A DNA stretch of 64,000 bases from Dickeya undicola (GTDB lineage: Bacteria > Pseudomonadota > Gammaproteobacteria > Enterobacterales > Enterobacteriaceae): assembly GCF_000784735.1 (NCBI RefSeq), contig NZ_JSYG01000037.1, positions 62,001-126,000 on the forward strand, given 5' to 3'. Made by a program: the position numbers and the translations under genes. Of the stretch, positions 44,739 through 52,708 are shown in pieces (positions within the stretch are counted from its first letter, which is position 1; each line of letters begins with the position of its first letter). The notes under the pieces are model-generated. The model was not told the DNA's origin, did no database searches, and saw nothing but the letters and a program-made list of their open reading frames with translations.

Positions 44739-44824
44739 GCGAAGGTGGCGGAATTGGTAGACGCGCTAGCTTCAGGTGTTAGTGTCCTTAGGACGTGAGG
44801 GTTCAAGTCCCTCTCTTCGCACCA
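44739..44824 (+). tRNA. tRNA-Leu (CAG), copy 3
   Basis: It is identical in sequence to copies 1 and 2, after a 65-base spacer containing a short repeat (GTAGTAAACAGTA/GTAGTAAACAGTG). I see no intrinsic terminator right after it. Confidence 0.96.
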
Positions 44825-44939
44825 CTCTCCTCATCCTTATTTTTCTTATCTTTTTCCAGCACAGCAATGTTCCCCGCCCATAGCATCAACCGGCGTTTTC
44901 TTCCTTTATCTTGTGCGTTATGCCCGTTCAGGCTCGGTG

Positions 44940-45236
44940 TTACCATCCTTTTAGCGTAAGCGACAGCGCCGCCAGGCCGCCTGCCAGTGCAATACAGGAC
45001 GGTAGCAGCAGGTAGTGACGCATACGGCGATGAAACAGCATACTTAACGTAATCAGCATCGCCAGTGCACAGATGTATTTCAGATGGGTCAGGTTTAGTT
45101 CCGGCAAGGCCAGTAGCGGCATCAGCGCCGCCGGTAGCAGAACGCCCCAGGCGCTGGACAGACGCTTGCCAAAATACCAGCTTATTCCCCATAGCCCACA
45201 GGCGGCGATCATCGCGGTTAGCATGGCGACTTCCAT
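44940..45236 (-). CDS. yjjZ: DUF1435 family membrane protein (YjjZ-like)
   Basis: This small hydrophobic protein has 98 residues and three or four membrane segments. It resembles E. coli YjjZ in SAWGVLLPAALMPLLAL and RMRHYLLLPSCIALAGG. Its place beside the tRNA-Leu cluster and rsmC also matches E. coli. The first ATG has no clear Shine-Dalgarno; an ATG four codons later has GGAAG before it and may be the real start. Function is unknown. Confidence 0.75.
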   Translation of the reverse strand: MEVAMLTAMIAACGLWGISWYFGKRLSSAWGVLLPAALMPLLALPELNLTHLKYICALAMLITLSMLFHRRMRHYLLLPSCIALAGGLAALSLTLKGW

Positions 45237-45309
45237 TGTTGATAATGATAACTAATATCATATATGAGATTTGCCGCTATACAACCGGTGTCGCGTGATT
45301 TTCATATGA

Positions 45310-45336
45310 CCTGCCGTTTAACGACGGCAGGTTTTT
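45310..45336 (+). terminator. Intrinsic terminator on plus strand, antisense side of yjjZ
   Basis: CCTGCCG (45310-45316) pairs with CGGCAGG (45325-45331), followed by TTTTT on the plus strand. No plus-strand gene ends nearby except the tRNA-Leu cluster 490 bases upstream. In the minus direction there is no T-run to serve budR. Confidence 0.65.
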
Positions 45337-45352
45337 GGAAACCTGGGAACGA

Positions 45353-46246
45353 TCAGGTGTTGTGCAGATAGTCCCGCACCAGTTGCAGCATCTTCAGCAG
45401 CGTGGCGGAGCGGTCATGTTTACGCCAGATAACCGCAATCTGTGTGGTGAGATGCGGTGTATTGGTGTCGTGATAGGTCACATTCCCGGTCTGGATACTG
45501 GTCAGTGACTCGGGGACAAAGGTCACGCCAAAACCGGATGCCACCATACTGATGGTGGCGGTGATATGCGGAGCCAGTGCGTTGATTTTGGGCTGGTAAC
45601 CCGACAGGTAACAGGCGCGAACAATCAGGTCGTGCAGGCTGGGGCAGAGTTCACGCGGAAAGATGATCAACGGCTCCTGCTGTAGTTGCCCCAGGCTGAC
45701 TTGTGTTTGATCGCTAAACGGGTGATTTTCTGGCAGCACCAGCCGCATCGCTTCTTCCGCCAGTAATTCGCCTTCAAACTCCTCGCCGATATCACATGGC
45801 AGGCGCACAAACGCAATATCGGTGGTGCGGTTGCGCAGGCTCTCCAGTATTTCATGAATGTGTTCTTCCCGCGGTTGTAGCTGCACGCTGGGATAGTGCT
45901 GCCGGTAACGGCGCAACAGCGCCAGTACCACCGGGTGAAAGGTCACCGCACAGGAAAAACCAATATTGATCGCGCCGCTCTCCCCGCGGGCGATGCTGCG
46001 TACCCTCTCAATCGCTGAGTCGGTCAGCTCCAGAATATGGCTGGCATCCTGATACAACGCTTCCCCCGCTTCCGTCATCTCCACGCCTCGGGTCAGTCGC
46101 TTGAACAACGGTGTCCCGATTTCCCGTTCAAGTTTTTGAATTTGCTGGCTTAATGGCGGCTGTGATATGCCGAGAATTTCCGCCGCACGGGTGAAATGCC
46201 GGGTTGAGGCCACTGCGACAAAATAGCGCAGGTAACGTAATTCCAT
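45353..46246 (-). CDS. budR: LysR-family regulator of acetoin genes (BudR/AlsR-like)
   Basis: It has 297 residues from MELRYLRYFVAVASTRHFTR with GGAGA upstream; a nine-residue longer form is possible. The winged helix is at 1-60 (AAEILGISQPPLSQQIQKLE). The effector domain begins near 90 (GAINIGFSCAVTFHP). It is divergent from budAB, the standard place for the acetate-responsive activator BudR/AlsR. That context, more than sequence, gives the name. Confidence 0.85.
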   Translation of the reverse strand: MELRYLRYFVAVASTRHFTRAAEILGISQPPLSQQIQKLEREIGTPLFKRLTRGVEMTEAGEALYQDASHILELTDSAIERVRSIARGESGAINIGFSCAVTFHPVVLALLRRYRQHYPSVQLQPREEHIHEILESLRNRTTDIAFVRLPCDIGEEFEGELLAEEAMRLVLPENHPFSDQTQVSLGQLQQEPLIIFPRELCPSLHDLIVRACYLSGYQPKINALAPHITATISMVASGFGVTFVPESLTSIQTGNVTYHDTNTPHLTTQIAVIWRKHDRSATLLKMLQLVRDYLHNT

Positions 46247-46363
46247 ATATTTTCGATCTCCAAATGGCCACATCTCTGTATTGGAACTTTGGTGTGACGG
46301 CGGTCAATATTCAAGTGAAACATTAAATAAATTTAAGTTGATCATCGTCAGAAGGGAACGGAT

Positions 46364-47146
46364 ATGAAAGATGTTAACTGCGTCGACTCCTGTGTCAGGG
46401 AACTGGCCAGCTTTGCACTTCATCATCAGAAACAGCATCCAGAGTGCGTTATTTATCAGACGTCATTAATGAGTGGACTTATTAATGGTGTTTATGAAGG
46501 TGACACCACGATGGAAGAACTTCTGAAACATGGCGATTTTGGATTAGGGACGTTTAATGATCTCGACGGTGAACTGGTAGCGCTTAACAGCCGCATTTTC
46601 CAGCTACGTGAGGACGGTAGCGCCCGTTCGGCACTACCGTATCAAAAAACGCCTTTCGCGGTCATGACCTTCTTCCGCCCGACGGAACAAATCCATTTCG
46701 GGCAGGGCTCCAGCCGTGAAGCAATTCATCAGCGCATTAATGACTTGATTGCAACAGATAATCTGTTTTGTGCCCTGCGGATAGATGGCCGCTTTAGCCA
46801 TGTGGAAACCCGTACGGTGCCTCGCCAGGAACGCCCTTATAAACCGATGCTAGAAGCGATTGCCCAACAACCCACGTTCCGTTTCGAACAGTGTCAGGGC
46901 AGCGTTATCGGTTTCCGTAGTCCTGCCTATGTTCAGGGGATTAATGTTGCTGGTTATCACGAGCATTTCATCACTGATGACCGCAAAGGCGGCGGGCATA
47001 TCCTTGATTATCGACTGGAAGAAGGTGTGCTGACCTTTGGCTCTATCGCCAAACTGGTCATTGACCTTCCCCGCGACAGGGATTTCCTGAAAGCCAATTT
47101 ATCCCCTGAAAATCTCGATAGCGTCATTCACTCCGTAGAGAGCTGA
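46364..47146 (+). CDS. budA: Alpha-acetolactate decarboxylase
   Basis: BudA decarboxylates (S)-alpha-acetolactate to (R)-acetoin, moving carbon away from acid fermentation. It has 260 residues. The zinc ligands are His199, His201 and His212 in GYHEHFITDDRKGGGH. Conserved N-terminal features are YQTSLMSGLINGVYEG and LGTFNDLDGELV. It is first in budAB and divergent from budR. It is cytoplasmic, with no signal peptide. Confidence 0.96.
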   Translation: MKDVNCVDSCVRELASFALHHQKQHPECVIYQTSLMSGLINGVYEGDTTMEELLKHGDFGLGTFNDLDGELVALNSRIFQLREDGSARSALPYQKTPFAVMTFFRPTEQIHFGQGSSREAIHQRINDLIATDNLFCALRIDGRFSHVETRTVPRQERPYKPMLEAIAQQPTFRFEQCQGSVIGFRSPAYVQGINVAGYHEHFITDDRKGGGHILDYRLEEGVLTFGSIAKLVIDLPRDRDFLKANLSPENLDSVIHSVES

Positions 47147-47201
47147 GACATCGAGCAGGTACTGAAAGCAAAAGCACACTGTTATGCAGAGGATAAACAT
47201 T

Positions 47202-48881
47202 ATGGAAAATAGGGATGGTCAACAGCATTGGTCTAGCGGTGCGGAGCTGATCGTAAAACATCTTGAGCAACAAGGCGTCAACTATGTCTTCGGCATTCCT
47301 GGTGCAAAGGTAGACCGCGTGTTTGATTCGCTGGTGGATTCGCCGATTCAAACCATTCCCGTGCGTCATGAGGCTAATGGTGCCTTTATGGCGGCAGCCG
47401 TCGGCCGTCTGACCGGTAAAGCCGGTGTGACGCTGGTAACGTCGGGGCCAGGTTGTTCGAATCTGGTGACCGGGCTGGCGACCGCGACGGCCGAGGGTGA
47501 CCCGATAGTCGCATTGGGTGGCGCGGTCAAACGCGCCGACCGCTTGAAACTGACCCATCAGAGCCTGGATACCGTCAGCCTGTTTCAGCCGGTGACCAAA
47601 TACAGCGCTGAAATTACCGTGTCGTCTGCTATTTCAGAAGTGATGGCTAACGCCTTTCGCGCGGCTGAACTCGGCCGGCCGGGGGCGTCGTTCATCAGCC
47701 TGCCGGAAGATATTGTCAATGAACCGGTAGACAGCCCGGTTCTGGCCCGCACCTCGCTGCCAACCCTTAATAGTGCGCCACGTGCGGATGTTGAACGGGT
47801 GGCTGGGCTGATTAAGAAAGCCAAACATCCGATACTGTTGCTGGGGCTGATGGCCAGCCAGCCGAAAAACGCCGAGGCACTGCGTCGTTTGCTGCACCAT
47901 AGCCAGCTGCCGGTGACCAGCACCTATCAGGCCGCTGGGGTGATTGATCAACAGCATTTTGACCATTTTGCCGGACGGGTTGGGTTGTTCAACAATCAGG
48001 CCGGTGACAAGCTGTTACAGCAGGCGGACCTGATCGTCACGGTTGGTTACAGCCCGGTAGAGTATGCACCGGCACTGTGGAATGCTGGCAAGGCCACGCT
48101 GGTGCATATCGATGTGTTGCCCGCTGAAGTAGAAAGTGCCTACCGCCCGGATGTGGAACTGGTTGGCGACATCAGCATTACCATTGATACGCTCAATGAG
48201 CAACTGAGTTCGCCGATCGTGCTGTCGTCCCAGTCGGTGGCGATTCTGGAAGAGCGTCGTCAATTGCGCCATGAGCTGGCGACCCGCGCCATCAATATGG
48301 ACGGCTTCGCTATCCATCCGCTAAGGCTGGTGCGGGTGATGCAGGATCTGGTCAATAAAGACGTTACCCTGTGCGTGGACATGGGCAGCTTCCATATCTG
48401 GCTGGCGCGTTATCTCTACAGCTTCCGCGCCCGTCAGGTGCTGATGACCAACGGCCAGCAGACCATGGGGGTCGCGTTGCCGTGGGCGATCGCCGCTGCG
48501 CTGGTGAATCCGCAACAGAAAGTGGTGTCGGTGTCTGGGGATGGCGGCTTCATGCAGTCCAGTATGGAACTGGAAACTGCGGTGCGGCTGAAATCCAACA
48601 TTTTGCACATCATCTGGGTGGATAACGCCTACAACATGGTGGAAATTCAGGAAGAGAAAAAATATCACCGCGCTTCCGGTGTTAAATTTGGGCCGATTGA
48701 CTTCAAAGCCTATGCCGAAGCCTTTGGTGCGAAAGGTTTTGCCGTAGAGTCCGCCGCCGAACTGGTGCCGAAACTCTGGCAGGCGATGGATGTGGACGGC
48801 CCGGCGGTGATCGCCATTCCGGTGGATTACTCCGACAACCATTACCTGATGGAGAACGTGAATATCAGCCAACTGATCTGA
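47202..48881 (+). CDS. budB: Catabolic alpha-acetolactate synthase
   Basis: BudB condenses two pyruvates to acetolactate with TPP but, unlike the anabolic enzymes, does not need FAD or a regulatory subunit. The ATG at 47202 ([18 protein letters not shown]) is favoured by AGAGGA upstream and gives 559 residues, as in Klebsiella; an ATG at 47184 is possible. Landmarks are [15 protein letters not shown], the catalytic-Glu region [16 protein letters not shown], and the TPP motif [12 protein letters not shown] to VDNAYNMV. No budC follows. Confidence 0.95.
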   Translation: MENRDGQQHWSSGAELIVKHLEQQGVNYVFGIPGAKVDRVFDSLVDSPIQTIPVRHEANGAFMAAAVGRLTGKAGVTLVTSGPGCSNLVTGLATATAEGDPIVALGGAVKRADRLKLTHQSLDTVSLFQPVTKYSAEITVSSAISEVMANAFRAAELGRPGASFISLPEDIVNEPVDSPVLARTSLPTLNSAPRADVERVAGLIKKAKHPILLLGLMASQPKNAEALRRLLHHSQLPVTSTYQAAGVIDQQHFDHFAGRVGLFNNQAGDKLLQQADLIVTVGYSPVEYAPALWNAGKATLVHIDVLPAEVESAYRPDVELVGDISITIDTLNEQLSSPIVLSSQSVAILEERRQLRHELATRAINMDGFAIHPLRLVRVMQDLVNKDVTLCVDMGSFHIWLARYLYSFRARQVLMTNGQQTMGVALPWAIAAALVNPQQKVVSVSGDGGFMQSSMELETAVRLKSNILHIIWVDNAYNMVEIQEEKKYHRASGVKFGPIDFKAYAEAFGAKGFAVESAAELVPKLWQAMDVDGPAVIAIPVDYSDNHYLMENVNISQLI

Positions 48882-49185
48882 GCCTGATTCGCTCGGTTCA
48901 GGTGCTACAGTCCTACCTGCTGCAAGGCTTTGCAGCCTTTTGAGCCGTGTTCGCCGGTGACGAATATTCCAGCGTAAATGCTGTATTGCGAATGCTGAAT
49001 GTTCGTCACCGGCGCTGGTTGCTCCACGCGTCCTGAAGCCCCGATAGTAATACGGGCTTGATTGGTCTGCCGTTGTGTTTGACGCGGCAGGTTCCGGTTC
49101 ATGTTTGGCAGGACGCGCGTTTTTTACCCCCTCACGTCACGTTTCGTCGTTTTTTCATCGTACAGTTGAACACCTGATTTGATGT
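48882..49185. other. Intergenic region between convergent budB and fucO (304 bases)
   Basis: It contains a weak terminator-like hairpin (AAGGCT/AGCCTT, 48924-48941, then TT) for budB and an 18-base stem hairpin at 48952-49014. No reading frame in it has coding support. The stretch 49110-49185 next to fucO has T-runs but no clear stem. Confidence 0.5.
48952..49014. repeat. Long inverted repeat, 18-base arms
   Basis: CGCCGGTGACGAATATTC (48952-48969) pairs with GAATGTTCGTCACCGGCG (48997-49014) with one G-U position and a 27-base loop. There is no T-run, so it is more than a simple terminator; it could be a stable RNA 3' end or a remnant of a short mobile repeat. Confidence 0.65.
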
Positions 49186-50337
49186 TCAGTAGATCGACTG
49201 GTACAACGCTTCTATCTCCTTCACGCTAGCCGGGCGCGGATTGCCGCCGGTACAGACATCCTCGAACGCCGCTTGCGCCAGCGCCGGAATATCCTGCTCT
49301 TTAACGCCGACCTGACGCAATTGCGCCGGAATATCCACATCCTGAGCCAGCTGCCGCACCGCCTGAATTGCTGCACTCCGCGCCTGCATCAGCGGCATAG
49401 CCTCTGCGCCTTTTACCCCCATAGCCACGGCGATGGCGCGGAATTTTTCGCCGGTGTATTCCGCGTTCCAGGCCATGATATGGGGTAGAAGAATCGCGTT
49501 GGCGACGCCGTGCGGGGTGTTATAAAACGCGCCCAGCGGATGCGCCATACCGTGCACCAGCCCCAGGCCGACGTTGGAAAAACCCATACCGGCGATGTAT
49601 TGCCCCAGCGCCATCGCTTCCACACCCTGTGCTTTCCCTGCCACCGAGTCGCGCAGCGAACGGCTGATGATTTCGATGGCTTTGAGGTGCAGCATGTCGG
49701 TCAATTCCCAGGCTCCCTGCGTCGTGAACCCTTCAATGGCGTGGGTCAGCGCGTCGATGCCGGTGGCGGCTTTGAGTGAGGCGGGCATACTGCTCATCAT
49801 GTTCGCGTCGATAAACGACACGATGGGGATATCGTGCGGGTCGACGCAGACGAACTTACGCCGTTTCTCTTCATCAGTGATGACGTAGTTGATGGTAACT
49901 TCCGCGGCGGTGCCTGAGGTGGTCGGTATGGCGAAGATCGGTACGCTAGGTTTGCGGGTGGCAGCGACCCCTTCCAGGCTGCGCACATCGGCGAATTCCG
50001 GGTTGTTGATGATAATGCCGATGGCTTTACAGGTGTCCTGCGGTGAACCGCCGCCTATCGCTATCAGGTAGTCGGCACCCGAGGTTTGAAAACGCTCGAC
50101 GCCCTGCTGGACGACGGCGATGGTTGGGTTGGGAATCACGCCATCGTAGATGTCATAGGGCAGGCCCGCGTTGTCGAGCAACGCGGTGACTTTACCCGCC
50201 ACGCCGTACTTCATCAGTTCCAGGTCCGTCACCACCAGCGCTTTGCGAAAGCCGCGTCGCTGCACTTCTTCGGTCAGGTGGGTGATAGCACCACTGCCAA
50301 AATAGGACGTTTCATTCAAGATCATTCTTTGTGCCAT
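49186..50337 (-). CDS. fucO: Lactaldehyde reductase (iron-dependent alcohol dehydrogenase)
   Basis: This 383-residue group III dehydrogenase is closely like E. coli FucO, which reduces L-lactaldehyde to 1,2-propanediol during anaerobic fucose or rhamnose use. Cofactor motif GGGSPQDTCKAIGI and metal ligands in IDALTHAIE, GLVHGMAHPLGAF and TPHGVANAI are all present. No fucose genes are nearby; in a soft-rot bacterium lactaldehyde could come from rhamnose, which is inference. Other short aldehydes are possible substrates. Confidence 0.92.
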   Translation of the reverse strand: MAQRMILNETSYFGSGAITHLTEEVQRRGFRKALVVTDLELMKYGVAGKVTALLDNAGLPYDIYDGVIPNPTIAVVQQGVERFQTSGADYLIAIGGGSPQDTCKAIGIIINNPEFADVRSLEGVAATRKPSVPIFAIPTTSGTAAEVTINYVITDEEKRRKFVCVDPHDIPIVSFIDANMMSSMPASLKAATGIDALTHAIEGFTTQGAWELTDMLHLKAIEIISRSLRDSVAGKAQGVEAMALGQYIAGMGFSNVGLGLVHGMAHPLGAFYNTPHGVANAILLPHIMAWNAEYTGEKFRAIAVAMGVKGAEAMPLMQARSAAIQAVRQLAQDVDIPAQLRQVGVKEQDIPALAQAAFEDVCTGGNPRPASVKEIEALYQSIY

Positions 50338-50999
50338 GATTTCTCCTTAACTTATTGATTTTTAATCATCGAAGCTTGTCGGTTATCCATTTGCGCCAGT
50401 AGTCGGTGTGGTTAATAGTTAATCTAGTCGTGCACCGCGCAGGGTGAGACAAAAGCTCGCTTGCGGTTGATGAAAGTCAAACCTTTGTCGGATGGATCTC
50501 CCATTGATGTACCCAGTGTGAAACCGGTTGGGACTCACTGCCTTCTTACGGCTGCCATCTGCCGTGACGTACTGTCGCTAGCAGGAAGATGTCCACGACG
50601 GTGATCACAGAATCGGAGAGTGAAGACAATGAAACGCAGGCGTGGCGTTACCTGAAATAATCTAATTTTAGGGTTTTTTCGCATTACTTAATCTAATTTA
50701 ACTTATGGGTTTTTGTTCTGATGACAAACCAATGATTCAATTGTTTTTGATTTTTTATGTTGGTTTTATTTTTTAATTTGGAATTAAATTTTAATTATTT
50801 TTTATTTTTTGGTTTTATATCTTTAGTTGGATATCGGGTAATTCAATGCTGATTTGGCTTTTTATATAGATAAACTTATGGTTGTGGGAGTGGTGGAACG
50901 CGCGCTTCGGTGGTAAGTTCAGGAGCAGGATAAACGTTTGCGTCGTGAGGCCTGGCGTCACAACGCGCGGCTAACGTAGAAAGGCGTAGAGAGAAAAGA
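50338..50999. promoter_or_regulatory. Long AT-rich leader between fucO and gcvT (662 bases)
   Basis: The region includes divergent promoters and, at about 50650-50880, an extreme AT-rich tract with many T-runs. Two TCTAATTT repeats at 50661 and 50692, 31 bases apart, contain CTAAT, the motif associated with GcvA sites in E. coli gcv. The AT-rich tract is suited to Lrp wrapping. I did not recognise a glycine riboswitch or a coding frame. Confidence 0.45.
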
Positions 51000-52100
51000 A
51001 TGGCAAACCACACTCCGTTGTATCAACAGCATCTGGCCGATGGTGCCAAAATGGTGGACTTTCATGGCTGGATGATGCCGCTGCACTACGGCTCTCAGTT
51101 GGATGAACATCACATCGTTCGTAACAGCGCGGGTATGTTCGATGTGTCGCACATGACCATCGTGGATCTGCGCGGTGCCCGCGTGCGTGAATTTTTGCGT
51201 TATCTGCTGGCGAATGATGTCGCCAAACTCACCCAGCCCGGTAAAGCACTTTACACCGCAATGCTGACGCCCTCCGCCGGTGTGATCGACGATCTGATCG
51301 TCTATTTCCAGACCGAAGACTATTTCCGATTGGTGGTGAACTCCGCTACCCGTGAGAAGGATCTGGCCTGGATCACCGAACATGCCAAACCGTTCATGGT
51401 GGAGATTACCGAACGTGAGGACCTGTCGCTGATCGCGGTGCAAGGGCCGCAGGCGCAAGAGAAAGTACGCAGCCTGTTGAACGATGCCCAGCGTGAGCAA
51501 GTGACCGGTATGAAACCCTTTTTTGGTGTGCAGGCGGGCGACCTGTTTATTGCCACCACTGGCTATACTGGCGAAGCAGGCTATGAAATCGCGCTGCCGC
51601 AGGAACAGGCGGTTGGCTTCTGGCAACAATTGCTGGCGGTTGGTGTTAAACCGTGTGGACTGGGCGCGCGTGACACGCTGCGTCTGGAAGCGGGCATGAA
51701 CCTGTACGGTCAGGACATGGACGAATCCATCTCTCCACTGGCGGCCAACATGGGCTGGACCATCGTCTGGCAGCCGGAAGACCGTCAGTTCATCGGCCGT
51801 GAAGCGCTGGAGCGTCAGCAGGCGGAAGGCACCGAACAACTGGTTGGCCTGGTGATGACCGAAAAAGGCGTATTGCGTCACGGTCAGCCGGTCCGCTTTA
51901 CCGATAATCATGGCGTGATGCAGGAAGGTGTGATTACCAGCGGGTCGTTTTCACCCACGCTGGGCGTCAGCATCGCTCTGGCGCGTGTTCCCGCCGGTAT
52001 CGGCGAACAGGCTATCGTGCAGATTCGTCAGCGCGAGATGCCGGTGCATGTGACCAAACCCAATTTCGTCCGCGCCGGTAAGGCGCTGGTTCAGTTTTAA
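51000..52100 (+). CDS. gcvT: Glycine cleavage T protein (aminomethyltransferase)
   Basis: GcvT releases ammonia from the aminomethyl group on lipoyl-H and passes the one-carbon unit to tetrahydrofolate. It has 366 residues (E. coli 364). The folate-binding fold is seen in [18 protein letters not shown], the catalytic-Asp segment [22 protein letters not shown] and [16 protein letters not shown]. It is first in gcvTHP; GAGAGAAAAGA precedes the ATG. Confidence 0.97.
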   Translation: MANHTPLYQQHLADGAKMVDFHGWMMPLHYGSQLDEHHIVRNSAGMFDVSHMTIVDLRGARVREFLRYLLANDVAKLTQPGKALYTAMLTPSAGVIDDLIVYFQTEDYFRLVVNSATREKDLAWITEHAKPFMVEITEREDLSLIAVQGPQAQEKVRSLLNDAQREQVTGMKPFFGVQAGDLFIATTGYTGEAGYEIALPQEQAVGFWQQLLAVGVKPCGLGARDTLRLEAGMNLYGQDMDESISPLAANMGWTIVWQPEDRQFIGREALERQQAEGTEQLVGLVMTEKGVLRHGQPVRFTDNHGVMQEGVITSGSFSPTLGVSIALARVPAGIGEQAIVQIRQREMPVHVTKPNFVRAGKALVQF

Positions 52101-52131
52101 TTTTTGGCGTTAATGGAAGGAGAAGGTGGCA

Positions 52132-52539
52132 ATGAGCAATGTTCCGGCAGAATTGAAATATACCTCGTCCCATGAATGGGTGATGGCGGAAGGCAACGGC
52201 GTTTACAGTGTGGGCATCACCGAGCACGCGCAGGAATTGCTGGGCGATATGGTGTTTGTCGATCTGCCGGAAGTCGGCAGCACGGTTAACGCCGGTGATG
52301 ATTGCGCCGTGGCGGAATCCGTCAAGGCCGCATCCGACATCTATGCGCCGATCAGCGGTGAAGTGGTGGCAATCAACGAAGAACTGGAAGACGCACCGGA
52401 ACTGGTGAATAGCGCGCCGTATGCCGAAGGCTGGTTGTTCCGCATCAAAGCGTCTGATGAAGACGAACTGAACGAATTGCTTGATGCCGCTGGCTATCAG
52501 GCGCTGCTGGAAGAAGAAGACGGCGACGAAGAAGAATAA
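52132..52539 (+). CDS. gcvH: Glycine cleavage H protein
   Basis: H is the lipoyl carrier shuttling the aminomethyl arm between P, T and L proteins. It has 135 residues from [17 protein letters not shown] with GGAGAAGG upstream (a GTG six bases earlier is less likely). The lipoylated residue is Lys65 in AESVKAASD. The C-terminus is unusually acidic ([11 protein letters not shown]), a few residues longer than in E. coli (129). It is second in gcvTHP. Confidence 0.97.
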   Translation: MSNVPAELKYTSSHEWVMAEGNGVYSVGITEHAQELLGDMVFVDLPEVGSTVNAGDDCAVAESVKAASDIYAPISGEVVAINEELEDAPELVNSAPYAEGWLFRIKASDEDELNELLDAAGYQALLEEEDGDEEE

Positions 52540-52546
52540 GCCTGAT

Positions 52547-52579
52547 GCCCCGTTTGCTCCCTGCGACGGGGCGTTTTTA
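52547..52579 (+). terminator. Terminator-like hairpin between gcvH and gcvP
   Basis: GCCCCGT (52547-52553) pairs with ACGGGGC (52566-52572), followed by GTTTTTATT. It lies within the presumed operon, 129 bases before gcvP, so it is probably partial. Confidence 0.75.
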
Positions 52580-52708
52580 TTATCGGCTTATTGTTGTCAT
52601 TGGCTGGTTGTGCCAATGGCTTGTTTGTTTTTCTGAATGATTTGCTTGTTTTCTGAATGACTTAATTGTGCTGCACATCACTGTGCCAAATGCAGGAAAT
52701 TCCCCCAC

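Noticed and set aside
44470-44824. Three identical 86-base repeats as a possible CRISPR-like array
   Set aside because: Each unit folds as a complete tRNA-Leu with CCA; spacers are unequal and there are no cas genes.
50560-50690. Possible glycine riboswitch before gcvT
   Set aside because: GGAGAG and nearby bases hint at it, but I could not find the paired aptamer core or the conserved 3' segment. Enterobacterial gcv is controlled by GcvA, GcvR and Lrp.
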